This document shows, piece after piece, positions 39,299 through 47,371 of a stretch of DNA of 50,312 nucleotides (position 1 is its first letter; each line of letters starts with the position of its first letter). This DNA comes from a virus: positions 1 through 50,312 of IMG/VR virus record IMGVR_UViG_3300008113_000106; one strand, written 5' to 3'. Both the position numbers and the translations under genes were made by a program. The notes under the pieces were generated by a model, which had not been told where the DNA came from, did no database searches, and saw only the letters and a program-made list of their open reading frames with translations.

Positions 39299-40159
39299 AT
39301 GTCAATTCAACAAATTTTAACCGACTCGAAGACAGATTGGTCTGTCTCAAAATTACCTCTTTATGGACCAGGTGGAGAACCTACACCTGCTTATGGAGTA
39401 TTTCGTAGTGACACCAACAATTGCTTAGGCGTTGTTGGAGATCGTTACAACGTTACTCAGAATCAAGAAGTTCTTGAACTCTTATTTGAAGCTGCTGCTC
39501 AAGTTAATATAAACATCGAAAGAGGTGGAATCCTTAAAGGGGGTTCTAAAGTATATTATCAACTAGGATTACAAGATGTAGTTATTGGTGGTTCTCCATC
39601 AAAACGTTTTCTTACTGCTTTAACTTCTCATGATGGCTCATCACCTATTGGTTTTGGTGCTACTAATGTAGTAGTAGTTTGTGCTAATACTTTTTTTGCT
39701 GCTTTAAAAGAAGTTCAGAAAGTAAGGCATACTACTAATTCTAGATTAAAGTTAAATGAGATTATAGGGCAGCTTCGTAATTCATTGACTCAAGAAGAAC
39801 AGATGGTAGAACACCTTATTACGTTAAGTAAGGTTAATATTCCTGAAGCAATTACAGACGAATTATTACTAAAGATTATTGGTGGCGATGAAGATACAAC
39901 ACGTACTAAAAATCGTTTATCTGCGATTCGTAGTGCAATTGTTCCAGAGTTCGCTACTCACGGTAACACAGCTTATGGTCTATTCAACGCAGTAACTCGT
40001 TACACTAATCACTTGATTAATTATCCTGATTTAGAGTCTAAGCGTAATTCTTTAATGACAGGTGTGGCATTCAAAACTAATACCAAAGCATTAGAAGTTA
40101 TTACTGATACTTTTACAGGAACTGTTCCTGTTTCTTCATATCATATAATGACCCCATAA
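39299..40159 (+). CDS. DUF932 (phage/plasmid-like) protein, 286 aa
   Basis: The N-terminal YGVFRSDTNNCLGVVGDRYNV and the following GGSKVYYQLGL, FLTALTSHDGSSPIGFGATN, VVVCANTF and C-terminal NAVTRYTNH segments are the recognised pattern of the DUF932 family, widespread on phages and plasmids, generally near replication or recombination genes. Codons are well adapted, suggesting high expression. The biochemical function of the family is not known to me. A strong terminator follows. Confidence 0.8.
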   Translation: MSIQQILTDSKTDWSVSKLPLYGPGGEPTPAYGVFRSDTNNCLGVVGDRYNVTQNQEVLELLFEAAAQVNINIERGGILKGGSKVYYQLGLQDVVIGGSPSKRFLTALTSHDGSSPIGFGATNVVVVCANTFFAALKEVQKVRHTTNSRLKLNEIIGQLRNSLTQEEQMVEHLITLSKVNIPEAITDELLLKIIGGDEDTTRTKNRLSAIRSAIVPEFATHGNTAYGLFNAVTRYTNHLINYPDLESKRNSLMTGVAFKTNTKALEVITDTFTGTVPVSSYHIMTP

Positions 40160-40162
40160 TAA

Positions 40163-40204
40163 AGTTTAGGGGAAGAGTAAATTATCTTCCCCTAACTTTT
40201 TATA
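40163..40204 (+). terminator. Terminator after the DUF932 gene
   Basis: AGTT(T)AGGGGAAGA pairs with TCTTCCCCTAACT around GTAAATTA, followed by TTTTTAT; the promoter at 40201 starts within this tail. Confidence 0.9.
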
Positions 40205-40208
40205 TTTG
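40201..40208 (+). promoter_or_regulatory. Promoter -7 box of the recombinase/polymerase operon
   Basis: TATATTTG, 7 nt before the ATG at 40216, giving a very short leader. The upstream -33 place is occupied by the terminator stem. Confidence 0.5.
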
Positions 40209-40215
40209 TACTTAT

Positions 40216-40869
40216 ATGTTAAAATCAAACGGAAACCTGAAGAAGACACCAATCAAAGGAGCAGTAGAAAAAAAGGTAGAGTCTAAGCCTTGTTCAGAAT
40301 GTGGTAAAATAAAAACCATTGCTAACAAAACTAAAAGACTATGTGCGACTTGCGTCGTAAAAGAACGTAAGGAAAAACAAAAAACTAGAAAAGAGTATAA
40401 ACGTAAGATTAAGCAAGAGACGGTAACTCAAACCAAGCTAGATCAAATTACATCGTGGTTAGTAAGAGCAATTCATAAAAATGAATGCCATGCTTGTGGA
40501 GTATTGTCAGACCCCAAAGGACTACAATGCGCACACTTTGTAGGAAGATCTAAAATGACTACAAGATTTAATCTTAAAAATTTATTACCAGCTTGTCCTA
40601 AATGTAATCTATACACTCCACATCACGTGTGGAATTTAGGAAAGAGTTTAAATAAAATCTTTCAAGAAGATACTACTGAAGTAATGTTAGAACTTTCAGC
40701 ACATCATTTAAAACTAAGCAACTACGATAGAAAGCTAGTTTATGATGTGTACAGAACTAATCTAACTAAGATAGAAGAAAATGATTTATCTCAGGAAGAA
40801 AAATACGAATTATTAAATTACATCACGAAAGAGTATGAGTACATTATTAACCCCCTAATTAAAAAATGA
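40216..40869 (+). CDS. NinG/Rap-like recombination endonuclease
   Basis: 217 aa. Zinc-binding CSECG ... CATC (N-terminal) and the core CHACGVLSDPKGLQCAHFVGR ... TRFNLKNLLPACPKCN (about 90-135) are the NinG/Rap signature; the His-Phe-Val-Gly-Arg and Asn/Cys residues form the HNH-like nuclease site. Such nucleases cut branched DNA. The N-terminus is basic and unstructured. It overlaps the DNA polymerase start by 4 nt. Confidence 0.85.
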   Translation: MLKSNGNLKKTPIKGAVEKKVESKPCSECGKIKTIANKTKRLCATCVVKERKEKQKTRKEYKRKIKQETVTQTKLDQITSWLVRAIHKNECHACGVLSDPKGLQCAHFVGRSKMTTRFNLKNLLPACPKCNLYTPHHVWNLGKSLNKIFQEDTTEVMLELSAHHLKLSNYDRKLVYDVYRTNLTKIEENDLSQEEKYELLNYITKEYEYIINPLIKK

Positions 40870-42815
40870 TATATTTAGTTACAGAAAATATAGATTTAAA
40901 AGCACAGATTAAGGGTTTAATAGATTCTCCTATTCATTTATGTGATGTTGAAAATAGTATTAAAGCTCTTAATACTCTAGAATGGTTAGGATTTGACACA
41001 GAAACTTTAGGATTCGATCCTTATACAAAAGACCTATTAACTATTCAGTTAGGTAATGCTACTCATCAATTTGTCGTAGACGTAACTACTGTTGATATTC
41101 AGTTGTATAAAGAGTTATTAGAAACTAAGCCTCTGATAGGTCATAACCTCAAATTCGATTTAAAGTTTATATACCATGAAAGGATTATACCCTATAAGGT
41201 ATATGATACCTTTTTAGGCGAAAAAACAACCCGATTGGGTATAACTTTACATCGTTGTTCTTTATTGGAAACAGTCAAAAGACATTGTGGTGTTATATTA
41301 AATAAAGCTGAAAGAGCAAATATAAACGGCAGGTTCACTGTTCCATTTATTATTTATGCTGCAGACGACGTTAAGTATCTGCATGCTGTAAAAGAAAAAC
41401 AAGAAGAAATTCTTAAAAAAACAGAATCACTTAAATCTATTGAACTAGACAATAGATTTGTAAAAGTTCTTGCTTATATAGAGTACTGCGGTATCAAGTT
41501 AGATGTTCGTAAATGGACAGAAAAGATGAACAGAGTTAAAGCAGATTACATCAAAGCAGAAAAAGAACTTAACAAATTTATTATTGACAACAAGTTTGCA
41601 AAATACATTAACCTGCAAACTGATTTATTCTCCAGCGAAATAAAAACAATAGTCAACTGGAACTCACCTAGTCAAGTAGTAGAATTCTTTAAAGATTTAG
41701 GAGTTAACACAACTGTAACTGTAAAAGGAGAAGAGAAAGACACAATAGAAGCTTCTCATCTTGTAAAGTTTCAAGAAAAATTTCCAATCATCAAAACATA
41801 CATAGAGTACAAGCAAGCACAAAAAGACTTGGGTACTTATGGTGAAAATTGGATTAATATGATTAACCCTGTAAGTGGGCGTATACATACTCAGTATACA
41901 CAACTTATGTCTACGGGTCGATTATCAAGCGGTGGTCGAAACAAAGAAACAGGAGAAGCATATTTAAACTTTCAAAACATTCCAAGCGATGAAGAGACTA
42001 GAAGTTGTTTTGTCTCCGAAGAAGGTAACGTACTCATAGGATGTGATTACACAGGACAGGAACAAATTGTCTTAGTTAATAAATGTCTAGATTCCTCCTT
42101 ACTCGAGTTTTACGATAAGGGACTGGGAGATATGCATTCATTCGTAGCCTCTAAGATGTATGAAGAATTAGAAGGATTAACTTTAGATGAGATTAAAAAG
42201 AAGCATAAGGATAAAAGACAAAGTGCTAAAGTAGCAGGTTTCGCAATTAACTACGGTGGTAGTGGCATAGGTATAGCCGACCAACTAGGATTAAGTGTTG
42301 AACAAGGTCAGAAAATCTACGATGCCTATTTTTATGCATTCCCTGGACTTAAAAACTATTTTGAACAAGCTAAAAAGTTTGGTCTAGAGAATGGTTATGT
42401 TCTTATCTCACCTGTTACAGGTAAAAGGTCTTACGTAGATTACTACGAAGACTATTTAGACATGAAAAAAGAAGTAAGCCAGCCTGGATTCTGGGACACT
42501 TACAAGAAACACAAACAACAACTTACTGTAACTTATTCTAAACTAAAAGAAAAGATTAGTAAATATTTCCGAAAGAAAGGAGACATCGAAAGGATGTCAT
42601 TAAATTACCCTATCCAAGGAGAGAGTGCAGAAATTACAAAGTTGTCTTGTGTTTATTTTTGGGAAGACTACTTACTTAAAGAAGACAAGCTATTCACTGT
42701 AAAATTTGTGAATACTGTTCATGATGAGAATCTGGTAGAATGTCCAGAGGATCTCCAAGAAGAAGTTGCAAATGCTTTAGAGTCTGCTATGGAGAAGAAG
42801 TTGCAAATGCTTTAG
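40866..42815 (+). CDS. Family A DNA polymerase with 3'-5' exonuclease (C-terminus frameshifted)
   Basis: 649 aa as read. Exonuclease: Exo I FDTETLG (Asp44, Glu46), Exo II GHNLKFDLKF, Exo III YAADDVKYL. Polymerase: motif A IGCDYTGQEQ (about 391-400), motif B RQSAKVAGFAINYGG (about 455-470), motif C NTVHDENLVE (about 615-624). It copies the phage DNA. The last residues are abnormal: after LQEEVANALESAM the frame runs into KKLQML-stop because of a perfect 35-bp tandem duplication (42758-42827); removing one copy restores the reading frame to the natural end at 42904. Either real inactivation/truncation of the last ~25 residues or an assembly error. Confidence 0.92.
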   Translation: MIYLVTENIDLKAQIKGLIDSPIHLCDVENSIKALNTLEWLGFDTETLGFDPYTKDLLTIQLGNATHQFVVDVTTVDIQLYKELLETKPLIGHNLKFDLKFIYHERIIPYKVYDTFLGEKTTRLGITLHRCSLLETVKRHCGVILNKAERANINGRFTVPFIIYAADDVKYLHAVKEKQEEILKKTESLKSIELDNRFVKVLAYIEYCGIKLDVRKWTEKMNRVKADYIKAEKELNKFIIDNKFAKYINLQTDLFSSEIKTIVNWNSPSQVVEFFKDLGVNTTVTVKGEEKDTIEASHLVKFQEKFPIIKTYIEYKQAQKDLGTYGENWINMINPVSGRIHTQYTQLMSTGRLSSGGRNKETGEAYLNFQNIPSDEETRSCFVSEEGNVLIGCDYTGQEQIVLVNKCLDSSLLEFYDKGLGDMHSFVASKMYEELEGLTLDEIKKKHKDKRQSAKVAGFAINYGGSGIGIADQLGLSVEQGQKIYDAYFYAFPGLKNYFEQAKKFGLENGYVLISPVTGKRSYVDYYEDYLDMKKEVSQPGFWDTYKKHKQQLTVTYSKLKEKISKYFRKKGDIERMSLNYPIQGESAEITKLSCVYFWEDYLLKEDKLFTVKFVNTVHDENLVECPEDLQEEVANALESAMEKKLQML

Positions 42816-42827
42816 AGTCTGCTATGG
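42758..42827 (+). repeat. Perfect 35-bp tandem duplication in the DNA polymerase gene
   Basis: Positions 42758-42792 are identical to 42793-42827 (compared base by base; mismatches begin just outside on both sides). A 35-nt insertion is not a multiple of three, hence the frameshift. Confidence 0.95.
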
Positions 42828-42904
42828 TTAAAGCAGGTTCTTTATTTTGCAAACGTGTGCCTTTAAAGGCCGATCCATGTATCGCTAAACATTGGACAAA
42901 ATAA
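42828..42904 (+). pseudogene. Out-of-frame C-terminal remnant of the DNA polymerase
   Basis: In the frame that follows the original (one copy of the repeat removed) this encodes KAGSLFCKRVPLKADPCIAK then HWTK, a typical end of a family A polymerase with the conserved basic residues and a TAA at 42902-42904. It is not translated from the main start unless ribosomes shift frame. Confidence 0.8.
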
Positions 42905-42934
42905 ACTAAAAACTAAAAACTAAAAACAAAAATT
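42903..42934 (+). promoter_or_regulatory. Tandem CTAAAAA leader before the 185-aa gene
   Basis: Three tandem AACTAAAA units end just before the ATG at 42935, the clearest example of the ACTAAA leader found before many plus-strand genes. Confidence 0.55.
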
Positions 42935-43492
42935 ATGGGAGCAAGTTTAATTGAATTAACATCAAGAGGAGCCTCTATTCGTGAGGCATATGATAAAGCA
43001 GTAGAAGATGCAATATATGAGAATGGTAATGATTCATATAATGGTACTATCAGTACCACTAGTGGAGTTGATGACCACACCAGTAAATATAAGTCTTCTG
43101 GTATGAGTCTAAGTGACTATGCAGAATACTTGTACGAAAACAACAAAATCAGTAAGTGGGGAAATGCTGTAGGGATTTGTACAACAGAACCAATAGTTAA
43201 TAATAACAAGATTAAATCTGTAGTTAATACCACTCCTCAAAAAGGAACTCGTACTTGGAAGACTGTCTACGAAGTTAGACTTTGGAATAATACAGTTATA
43301 AATAGTAGTGAGTTTCAAGCAGACGCTATTAAAAAGGGACGTGAGTATAGTGAAAAAACTAAAGAAGACACTTATATACACATTACAAAAGCTTTAGTTG
43401 ATAGTAAGACTTTAGTATCTAGAATTGAATATAAAAAATCTAGTACTGAGCGTGATGGTAATTACTACTTTATAGCAATAGCCGCAGAATAA
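42935..43492 (+). CDS. Hypothetical protein, 185 aa
   Basis: An alpha/beta protein beginning MGASLIELTSRGASIREAYD, with a Thr/Ser-rich, basic middle (NTTPQKGTRTWKTVYEVRLW) and a KKGREYSEKTKEDTYIH helix. Not recognised. It overlaps the next small gene by 1 nt (TAATG). Confidence 0.6.
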   Translation: MGASLIELTSRGASIREAYDKAVEDAIYENGNDSYNGTISTTSGVDDHTSKYKSSGMSLSDYAEYLYENNKISKWGNAVGICTTEPIVNNNKIKSVVNTTPQKGTRTWKTVYEVRLWNNTVINSSEFQADAIKKGREYSEKTKEDTYIHITKALVDSKTLVSRIEYKKSSTERDGNYYFIAIAAE

Positions 43493-43641
43493 TGAGAGAC
43501 CCTGAAGAGTTTGAAGATGAGTTAGATAACGAATCTTCTGAAGAAGTGGATTATGATGACGATCCAGCCTTTGACCACTTAAGGGACGAAGAAAGAAACT
43601 TTATCGCTGAAGAAAGAGAAAGGGAACAAAATGGATATTAA
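43492..43641 (+). CDS. Highly acidic small protein, 49 aa
   Basis: An ATG frame of 50 codons between 43492 and the stop at 43641; nearly half of the residues are Asp/Glu (EFEDELDNESSEEVDYDDDP). It overlaps both neighbours (1 nt and 11 nt), which supports translation. Could be a DNA mimic by charge, unproven. Confidence 0.55.
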   Translation: MRDPEEFEDELDNESSEEVDYDDDPAFDHLRDEERNFIAEEREREQNGY

Positions 43642-43984
43642 TAATCTAGAATACTTTGACCATGACGTAACAGATAATGTTACTAAACTTCTTACTAAAT
43701 ATAGCAGAACCAAAGACGATGATATGATTTTAGTGGCAACTTATTATCACGAATTCTATCCTACTCTAATTAAAGGTTCTGCTATGGACTTTCTTAAAGC
43801 ATTAGCTAATGGAAAACTTGTATCGTCTGACCTAATCACAAGAACTCGTAGAAAGCTTCAAGAACATAATGAACATCTACGAGGAACTAAGTGGAAAGAA
43901 AGACACGAAAGACAGGAATCAGTAAAGTCCGACACTAGAAAAGTGAAAGAGTTCCAAGTAAAAATAAACCCCAACATAATCTAA
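43631..43984 (+). CDS. Hypothetical protein, 117 aa
   Basis: N-terminal acidic helix, then KYSRTKDDDMILVATYYHEF and a very basic C-terminus (KWKERHERQESVKSDTRKVK). It overlaps the acidic gene by 11 nt and the Api92-like gene by 1 nt. No family recognised; the basic tail suggests nucleic-acid contact. Confidence 0.55.
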   Translation: MDINNLEYFDHDVTDNVTKLLTKYSRTKDDDMILVATYYHEFYPTLIKGSAMDFLKALANGKLVSSDLITRTRRKLQEHNEHLRGTKWKERHERQESVKSDTRKVKEFQVKINPNII

Positions 43985-44631
43985 TGGCAAATCATTGTTA
44001 TAACTTTGCACAGTTCGTAGGAACTCCTGAATCTCTGCATAAACTAGGTAAACGACTAGATAGAATTACTAAAGAACAACTGAAAGAAGAATATACAGAC
44101 AAAGGTTTAGCTATCCCTTCTTACAAAGAAGACATTGCTTGGATAAATGGGAGGAATGCTCATGAATTACTATTCAAAAAGAAGTCTACAGAAAACTTTG
44201 ACGTATATGATGAATATGGTAGTAAGTGGTTCTCTTGTCATTTTCGCTATGATGAAGAAGATACTGTCTTAACAATGCAAGGCGATAGTGCTTGGAGTCC
44301 TATGTTACCACTGTTTTCTAAAATTTGTAAAAAATATAATTTAACATGTGATGGTAATTACTCAGAGTCAGGGATGGATTTTGCAGGAGAGTTTGTAATT
44401 GATTCAGATGGCACTATAGAAGATACACAAATGACATATAAACAATACGAAGCAACAAACAACCCAGATTCATTTTGGGATCAAGTTATTTATGAGATTG
44501 AAGAAGGATATTTTAAATCCTTAGAAGCAGTCTATCAAGAATTTACTAGAGTAGATTGGGTATTATCCGAATCCGAATCAACACAATTAAAAAAAGTGTA
44601 CGAGAGTAGTGTAAAAGAAAATGAAAGTTGA
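43984..44631 (+). CDS. Api92/DUF1281-like protein, 215 aa
   Basis: MANHCYNFAQFVGTPESLHK at the N-terminus, then DEYGSKWFSCHFRYD ... TMQGDSAWSPMLPLFSKICK ... SGMDFAGEFVIDSDG is the pattern of the Api92/DUF1281 ferredoxin-like family found in phages and mobile elements (a WG-x-KW-type strand, a WSPM strand and an acidic helix). Its biochemical function is unknown. It overlaps the next gene by 11 nt. Confidence 0.7.
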   Translation: MANHCYNFAQFVGTPESLHKLGKRLDRITKEQLKEEYTDKGLAIPSYKEDIAWINGRNAHELLFKKKSTENFDVYDEYGSKWFSCHFRYDEEDTVLTMQGDSAWSPMLPLFSKICKKYNLTCDGNYSESGMDFAGEFVIDSDGTIEDTQMTYKQYEATNNPDSFWDQVIYEIEEGYFKSLEAVYQEFTRVDWVLSESESTQLKKVYESSVKENES

Positions 44632-44893
44632 TAAAACTCAACAACTAAAGGATATAAGAAGGGCCTATATATTAGCAAAGGCCCTTAATATCCAATATTT
44701 ATGGATTAGAGAGTTCCTAGATCCTGAATTAAAGAAAGCAGCTAATAATGCAAAAGCAAGTAACTCATTCTTTATCAAGCACATAGAAGATGCTTTTAAA
44801 AAGAAATCTGTCACAGAAAAACTTGTTGATGATGAAGAAGAACGTGCTTTTAGATTATTAGAAGAGTTGGAAAAATTAGATATAAAAGATTAA
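44621..44893 (+). CDS. Hypothetical helical protein, 90 aa
   Basis: Two helices with Lys/Glu-rich surfaces (KKAANNAKASNSFFIKHIED) and an acidic end. It lies between the Api92-like and NinB-like genes. No family recognised. Confidence 0.5.
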   Translation: MKVDKTQQLKDIRRAYILAKALNIQYLWIREFLDPELKKAANNAKASNSFFIKHIEDAFKKKSVTEKLVDDEEERAFRLLEELEKLDIKD

Positions 44894-44896
44894 TTT

Positions 44897-45337
44897 ATGG
44901 CAATAAATAGAATTTATTTACCTGGAAGACTTGTTTTAAATATTGACGGAAATATTTATATTCGAGCAGACAAAGAACTAATGCAATCTTATTTTCAAGA
45001 GCTATTAAACGGACAGCCTGAAGCTGATGTTGAAATTTGTTTAACTAAGGTAGAGGCTAAAAAAACCAATAAACAATTGGCCTATTTTTATGGTATGATT
45101 CTTCCAGTAATTAAAGAAAGATTTCAAGAACTATCGGGAGAAACTTGCACAAAAGACGAAGTGATGGAAGTACTTAAAGATAAATTTTTCTCAGAAGAAA
45201 TTGAAGTTGACGGAAAATTTACAAAAGTACCTATGTCTTTATCTAAAGCTAAGAAAGAAGAAGTTGATAAATTTATTAAAGATGTATTAGAGTTTGCTAA
45301 TACAATCCTAGATGCTCACATACCAGAACTACCTTAA
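44897..45337 (+). CDS. NinB-like recombination protein
   Basis: 146 aa. EAKKTNKQLAYFYGMILPVI followed by KERFQELSGETCTKDEVMEV and LKDKFF is the NinB-type pattern (Asn-Gln-Tyr-containing helix, then a conserved helix). NinB proteins bind ssDNA and help Holliday-type recombination in lambda-like phages. With the NinG-like nuclease at 40216, Sak4-like ATPase and exonuclease it forms a recombination set. Confidence moderate. Confidence 0.6.
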   Translation: MAINRIYLPGRLVLNIDGNIYIRADKELMQSYFQELLNGQPEADVEICLTKVEAKKTNKQLAYFYGMILPVIKERFQELSGETCTKDEVMEVLKDKFFSEEIEVDGKFTKVPMSLSKAKKEEVDKFIKDVLEFANTILDAHIPELP

Positions 45338-45347
45338 TTATAAAAAT

Positions 45348-45749
45348 ATGATAGAAAACACATCAATTAAAAAAGAAATCGACAAAGAAGTCGATGAGTT
45401 TGAGAAGGCGCTTATCGAAAGAGATTCTTTACAGGCTCTTAGATACAATCAAGGAAAACTCCAATGGTCTTTAGTTGATTTTAAGTCACTTGAAGGTATG
45501 GTTAAAGTACTTGAGATGGGAGCTGAGAAATACGATAAGCATAATTGGAAAAAAGGCATGCCTGTAACTCAAGTAGGAGAATCCTTAATGAGGCATTTGT
45601 TTGCATTTCTTAATGGAGAAAATACAGATTCTGAATCTGGATTAAGTCATCTAAGTCACGTACTCTGTAATGCTATGTTTATGGAATATATATTAAGAGA
45701 AAAGCCTAACTTTGATGACCGTTATGGAACTGAAAACAAAGACTTATAA
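45348..45749 (+). CDS. MazZ/DUF5664-like dATP/dGTP diphosphohydrolase
   Basis: 133 aa from the ATG at 45348. RYNQGKLQWSLVDFKSLEGM ... AEKYDKHNWKKGM ... SLMRHLFAFLNGENTD ... SGLSHLSHVLCNAMF gives the helical MazG-like core with Glu/Asp/His metal ligands of the DUF5664 family, which hydrolyses dATP and dGTP. Related enzymes in Z-genome phages supply 2-aminoadenine, but no purZ gene is seen in this window. A more general nucleotide-pool role is likely. Confidence 0.7.
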   Translation: MIENTSIKKEIDKEVDEFEKALIERDSLQALRYNQGKLQWSLVDFKSLEGMVKVLEMGAEKYDKHNWKKGMPVTQVGESLMRHLFAFLNGENTDSESGLSHLSHVLCNAMFMEYILREKPNFDDRYGTENKDL

Positions 45750-45903
45750 TTTTTATAAAAGAAAGTGGGGACAAAGAGATACTCCATTTCTTTTTTTCTA
45801 TGTACTTCCTATGTTCACTGTAAGCAGAACTAAAGCACAAGAAAAATTTTCTTTACACATTGGGTGGCTTTATTGGAACATCCAATTTGAATTTTTAAAA
45901 TAA
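45724..45903 (+). CDS. Hypothetical small aromatic protein, 59 aa
   Basis: ATG at 45724 (further in-frame TTG upstream disregarded), overlapping the MazZ-like gene by 26 nt. Contains FLFFYVLPMFTVSRTK and LHIGWLYWNIQFEF: a possible membrane-associated hairpin. Not recognised. Confidence 0.4.
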   Translation: MELKTKTYNFYKRKWGQRDTPFLFFYVLPMFTVSRTKAQEKFSLHIGWLYWNIQFEFLK

Positions 45904-45911
45904 TAAATGAA

Positions 45912-46886
45912 ATGATACTAGACGAAACCTACAGCAAAAGTACTGCTGTGAGTCAGAGTAAATTAAAAAGACTCTTGATTCACCCTCAGTACTATTTAAA
46001 CTATTCTGGAGACTCAGAATTTGACGAACCAAAACAAACTCTTACCATCGGGGATGGAGTAGATATCTTACTAACTCAAGGAAAAAAAGCATTTAGAGAA
46101 AATTTCCTAGTAACGGATATTGAAAAACCTACAGGCCAAATGGGAGATTTTGTCTGGTATTTATTTGCCCACAGAAACGAAAGTAATGCAGAACAACTTG
46201 CCTACGAAAAAGCGGGATTTAAGAGAGACACTCTTCAAAAAGTAAGAGATCGATTTCCTGAAGAAGGTAAACCCTATTACGATGTACTTATAGAAGGCGA
46301 AACTAAAAGAGTTATTACACGTGTTCAGTTTGATAAAATCCTAGCCATCATAGATAGCTTTAAAACAAATGATTTTACTAGAGAGTACTTTGTAGAGGAT
46401 TCTGGAAGGTATACAGTATTTAATCAAGTACCTGTAGATTTTATATACGACGGAGTAGAGTGTAAGGGTCTTTTAGATAAAGTATTTGTAGACAAACTTA
46501 CTGACGAACTAATACCTATAGACATTAAGACAACTTCTTTCTCTACTAACTCTTGGGATTCTTCTGCTTTCTATAAACTAAGATATGATATTCAGGCCGC
46601 CTTCTATATAAAGGCGCTTAACTCTATCGACATTAAAGAAAGATTTGGAGCAACTTCTATTCTTCCATTTAAATTTATTGTAGAGAATCAAGATTTTCCA
46701 GGCAATCCTCTTATCTACGAGATAAGCCCAGAAACTTTACACATAGGAGAATTTGGAGGAGAAGTAAGAGGCCGAAAACTAGAAGGATTCAAACATGCTA
46801 TAGATCGGTATAAATGGCACACAGAAAATAATCTGTGGCTGTATCCTATGGAAGACTATCTAAACAAAGGTGTTAGGAAAATATGA
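45912..46886 (+). CDS. PD-(D/E)XK exonuclease (RecE/Cas4-like)
   Basis: 324 aa. SKLKRLLIHPQYYLNY ... IGDGVDILL (N-terminal, GxxxD), VECKGLLDKVFVD (about 183-195), ELIPIDIKTTSFS (about 203-215, D-x-K), and YDIQAAFYIKAL (about 226-237, QxxxY). These are the PD-(D/E)XK motifs I, II, III and the QxxxY motif of RecE/RecB-type 5'-3' exonucleases that make single strands for annealing by Sak4/SSB. Overlaps the next gene by 4 nt. Confidence 0.85.
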   Translation: MILDETYSKSTAVSQSKLKRLLIHPQYYLNYSGDSEFDEPKQTLTIGDGVDILLTQGKKAFRENFLVTDIEKPTGQMGDFVWYLFAHRNESNAEQLAYEKAGFKRDTLQKVRDRFPEEGKPYYDVLIEGETKRVITRVQFDKILAIIDSFKTNDFTREYFVEDSGRYTVFNQVPVDFIYDGVECKGLLDKVFVDKLTDELIPIDIKTTSFSTNSWDSSAFYKLRYDIQAAFYIKALNSIDIKERFGATSILPFKFIVENQDFPGNPLIYEISPETLHIGEFGGEVRGRKLEGFKHAIDRYKWHTENNLWLYPMEDYLNKGVRKI

Positions 46887-47314
46887 GTAATAAAGTATTT
46901 ACTAATGAAGCGACTAAAATACTTGTGCCTATTATCTTTAGTAAAGATAATTTAGGTATCTTAAATTCTTTTGGGTTTAAAGGAGTCTACCTAGATGATT
47001 ATGGCTATCGTAGTAAGTTTACGAATTGCCTATTCTTCTTATTTAATATTAAGGTTAAATTCTTTAATGAGTTTGAGAAGAAAATTGTAAACTTCGATAG
47101 TTTTACTGACTGGTATGAAATTGACGATAATCATCGAATGTATATTTTCAAAGTCAATTCTCTATACCACAAGGACATTGAGGCTTTTAGAGATAATAGA
47201 CTTAACGAGTTATCAGAAAATTACTATCAAGTCAGTCATCCTGTAAGTTTAAATGGAATAAACGTGGATTTATCAAAAGAAATTTATAGATTTGAAGCTG
47301 TAAATAGAACTTAA
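46883..47314 (+). CDS. Hypothetical protein, 143 aa
   Basis: Contains repeated Phe/Asn-rich segments (FGFKGVYLDDYGYRSKFTNC; KVKFFNEFEKKIVNFDSFTD) and a C-terminal RLNELSENYYQVSHPVSL. Overlaps the exonuclease by 4 nt, suggesting a partner or inhibitor of it. No known family. Confidence 0.55.
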   Translation: MSNKVFTNEATKILVPIIFSKDNLGILNSFGFKGVYLDDYGYRSKFTNCLFFLFNIKVKFFNEFEKKIVNFDSFTDWYEIDDNHRMYIFKVNSLYHKDIEAFRDNRLNELSENYYQVSHPVSLNGINVDLSKEIYRFEAVNRT

Positions 47315-47371
47315 TGTAAACCACTATTAATAATTTTAAAAAACCAACATAAAAAATGAGTACGTGATGTT

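Noticed and set aside
40866-42904. Programmed ribosomal frameshift restoring the polymerase end
   Set aside because: The frame is disturbed by an exact 35-bp duplication; no slippery heptamer followed by a structure is seen at the junction, so duplication or assembly error is the simpler explanation.
42935-43492. Restriction-modification or toxin-antitoxin pair among the small overlapping genes (42.9-44.0 kb)
   Set aside because: No methylase motif, nuclease motif or known toxin/antitoxin fold is visible; acidic and basic pairs occur widely in this operon and composition alone is weak evidence.
45348-45749. Evidence for a Z (2-aminoadenine) genome
   Set aside because: The DUF5664-like gene alone is common in phages with normal DNA; no purZ or other pathway gene is in the window.
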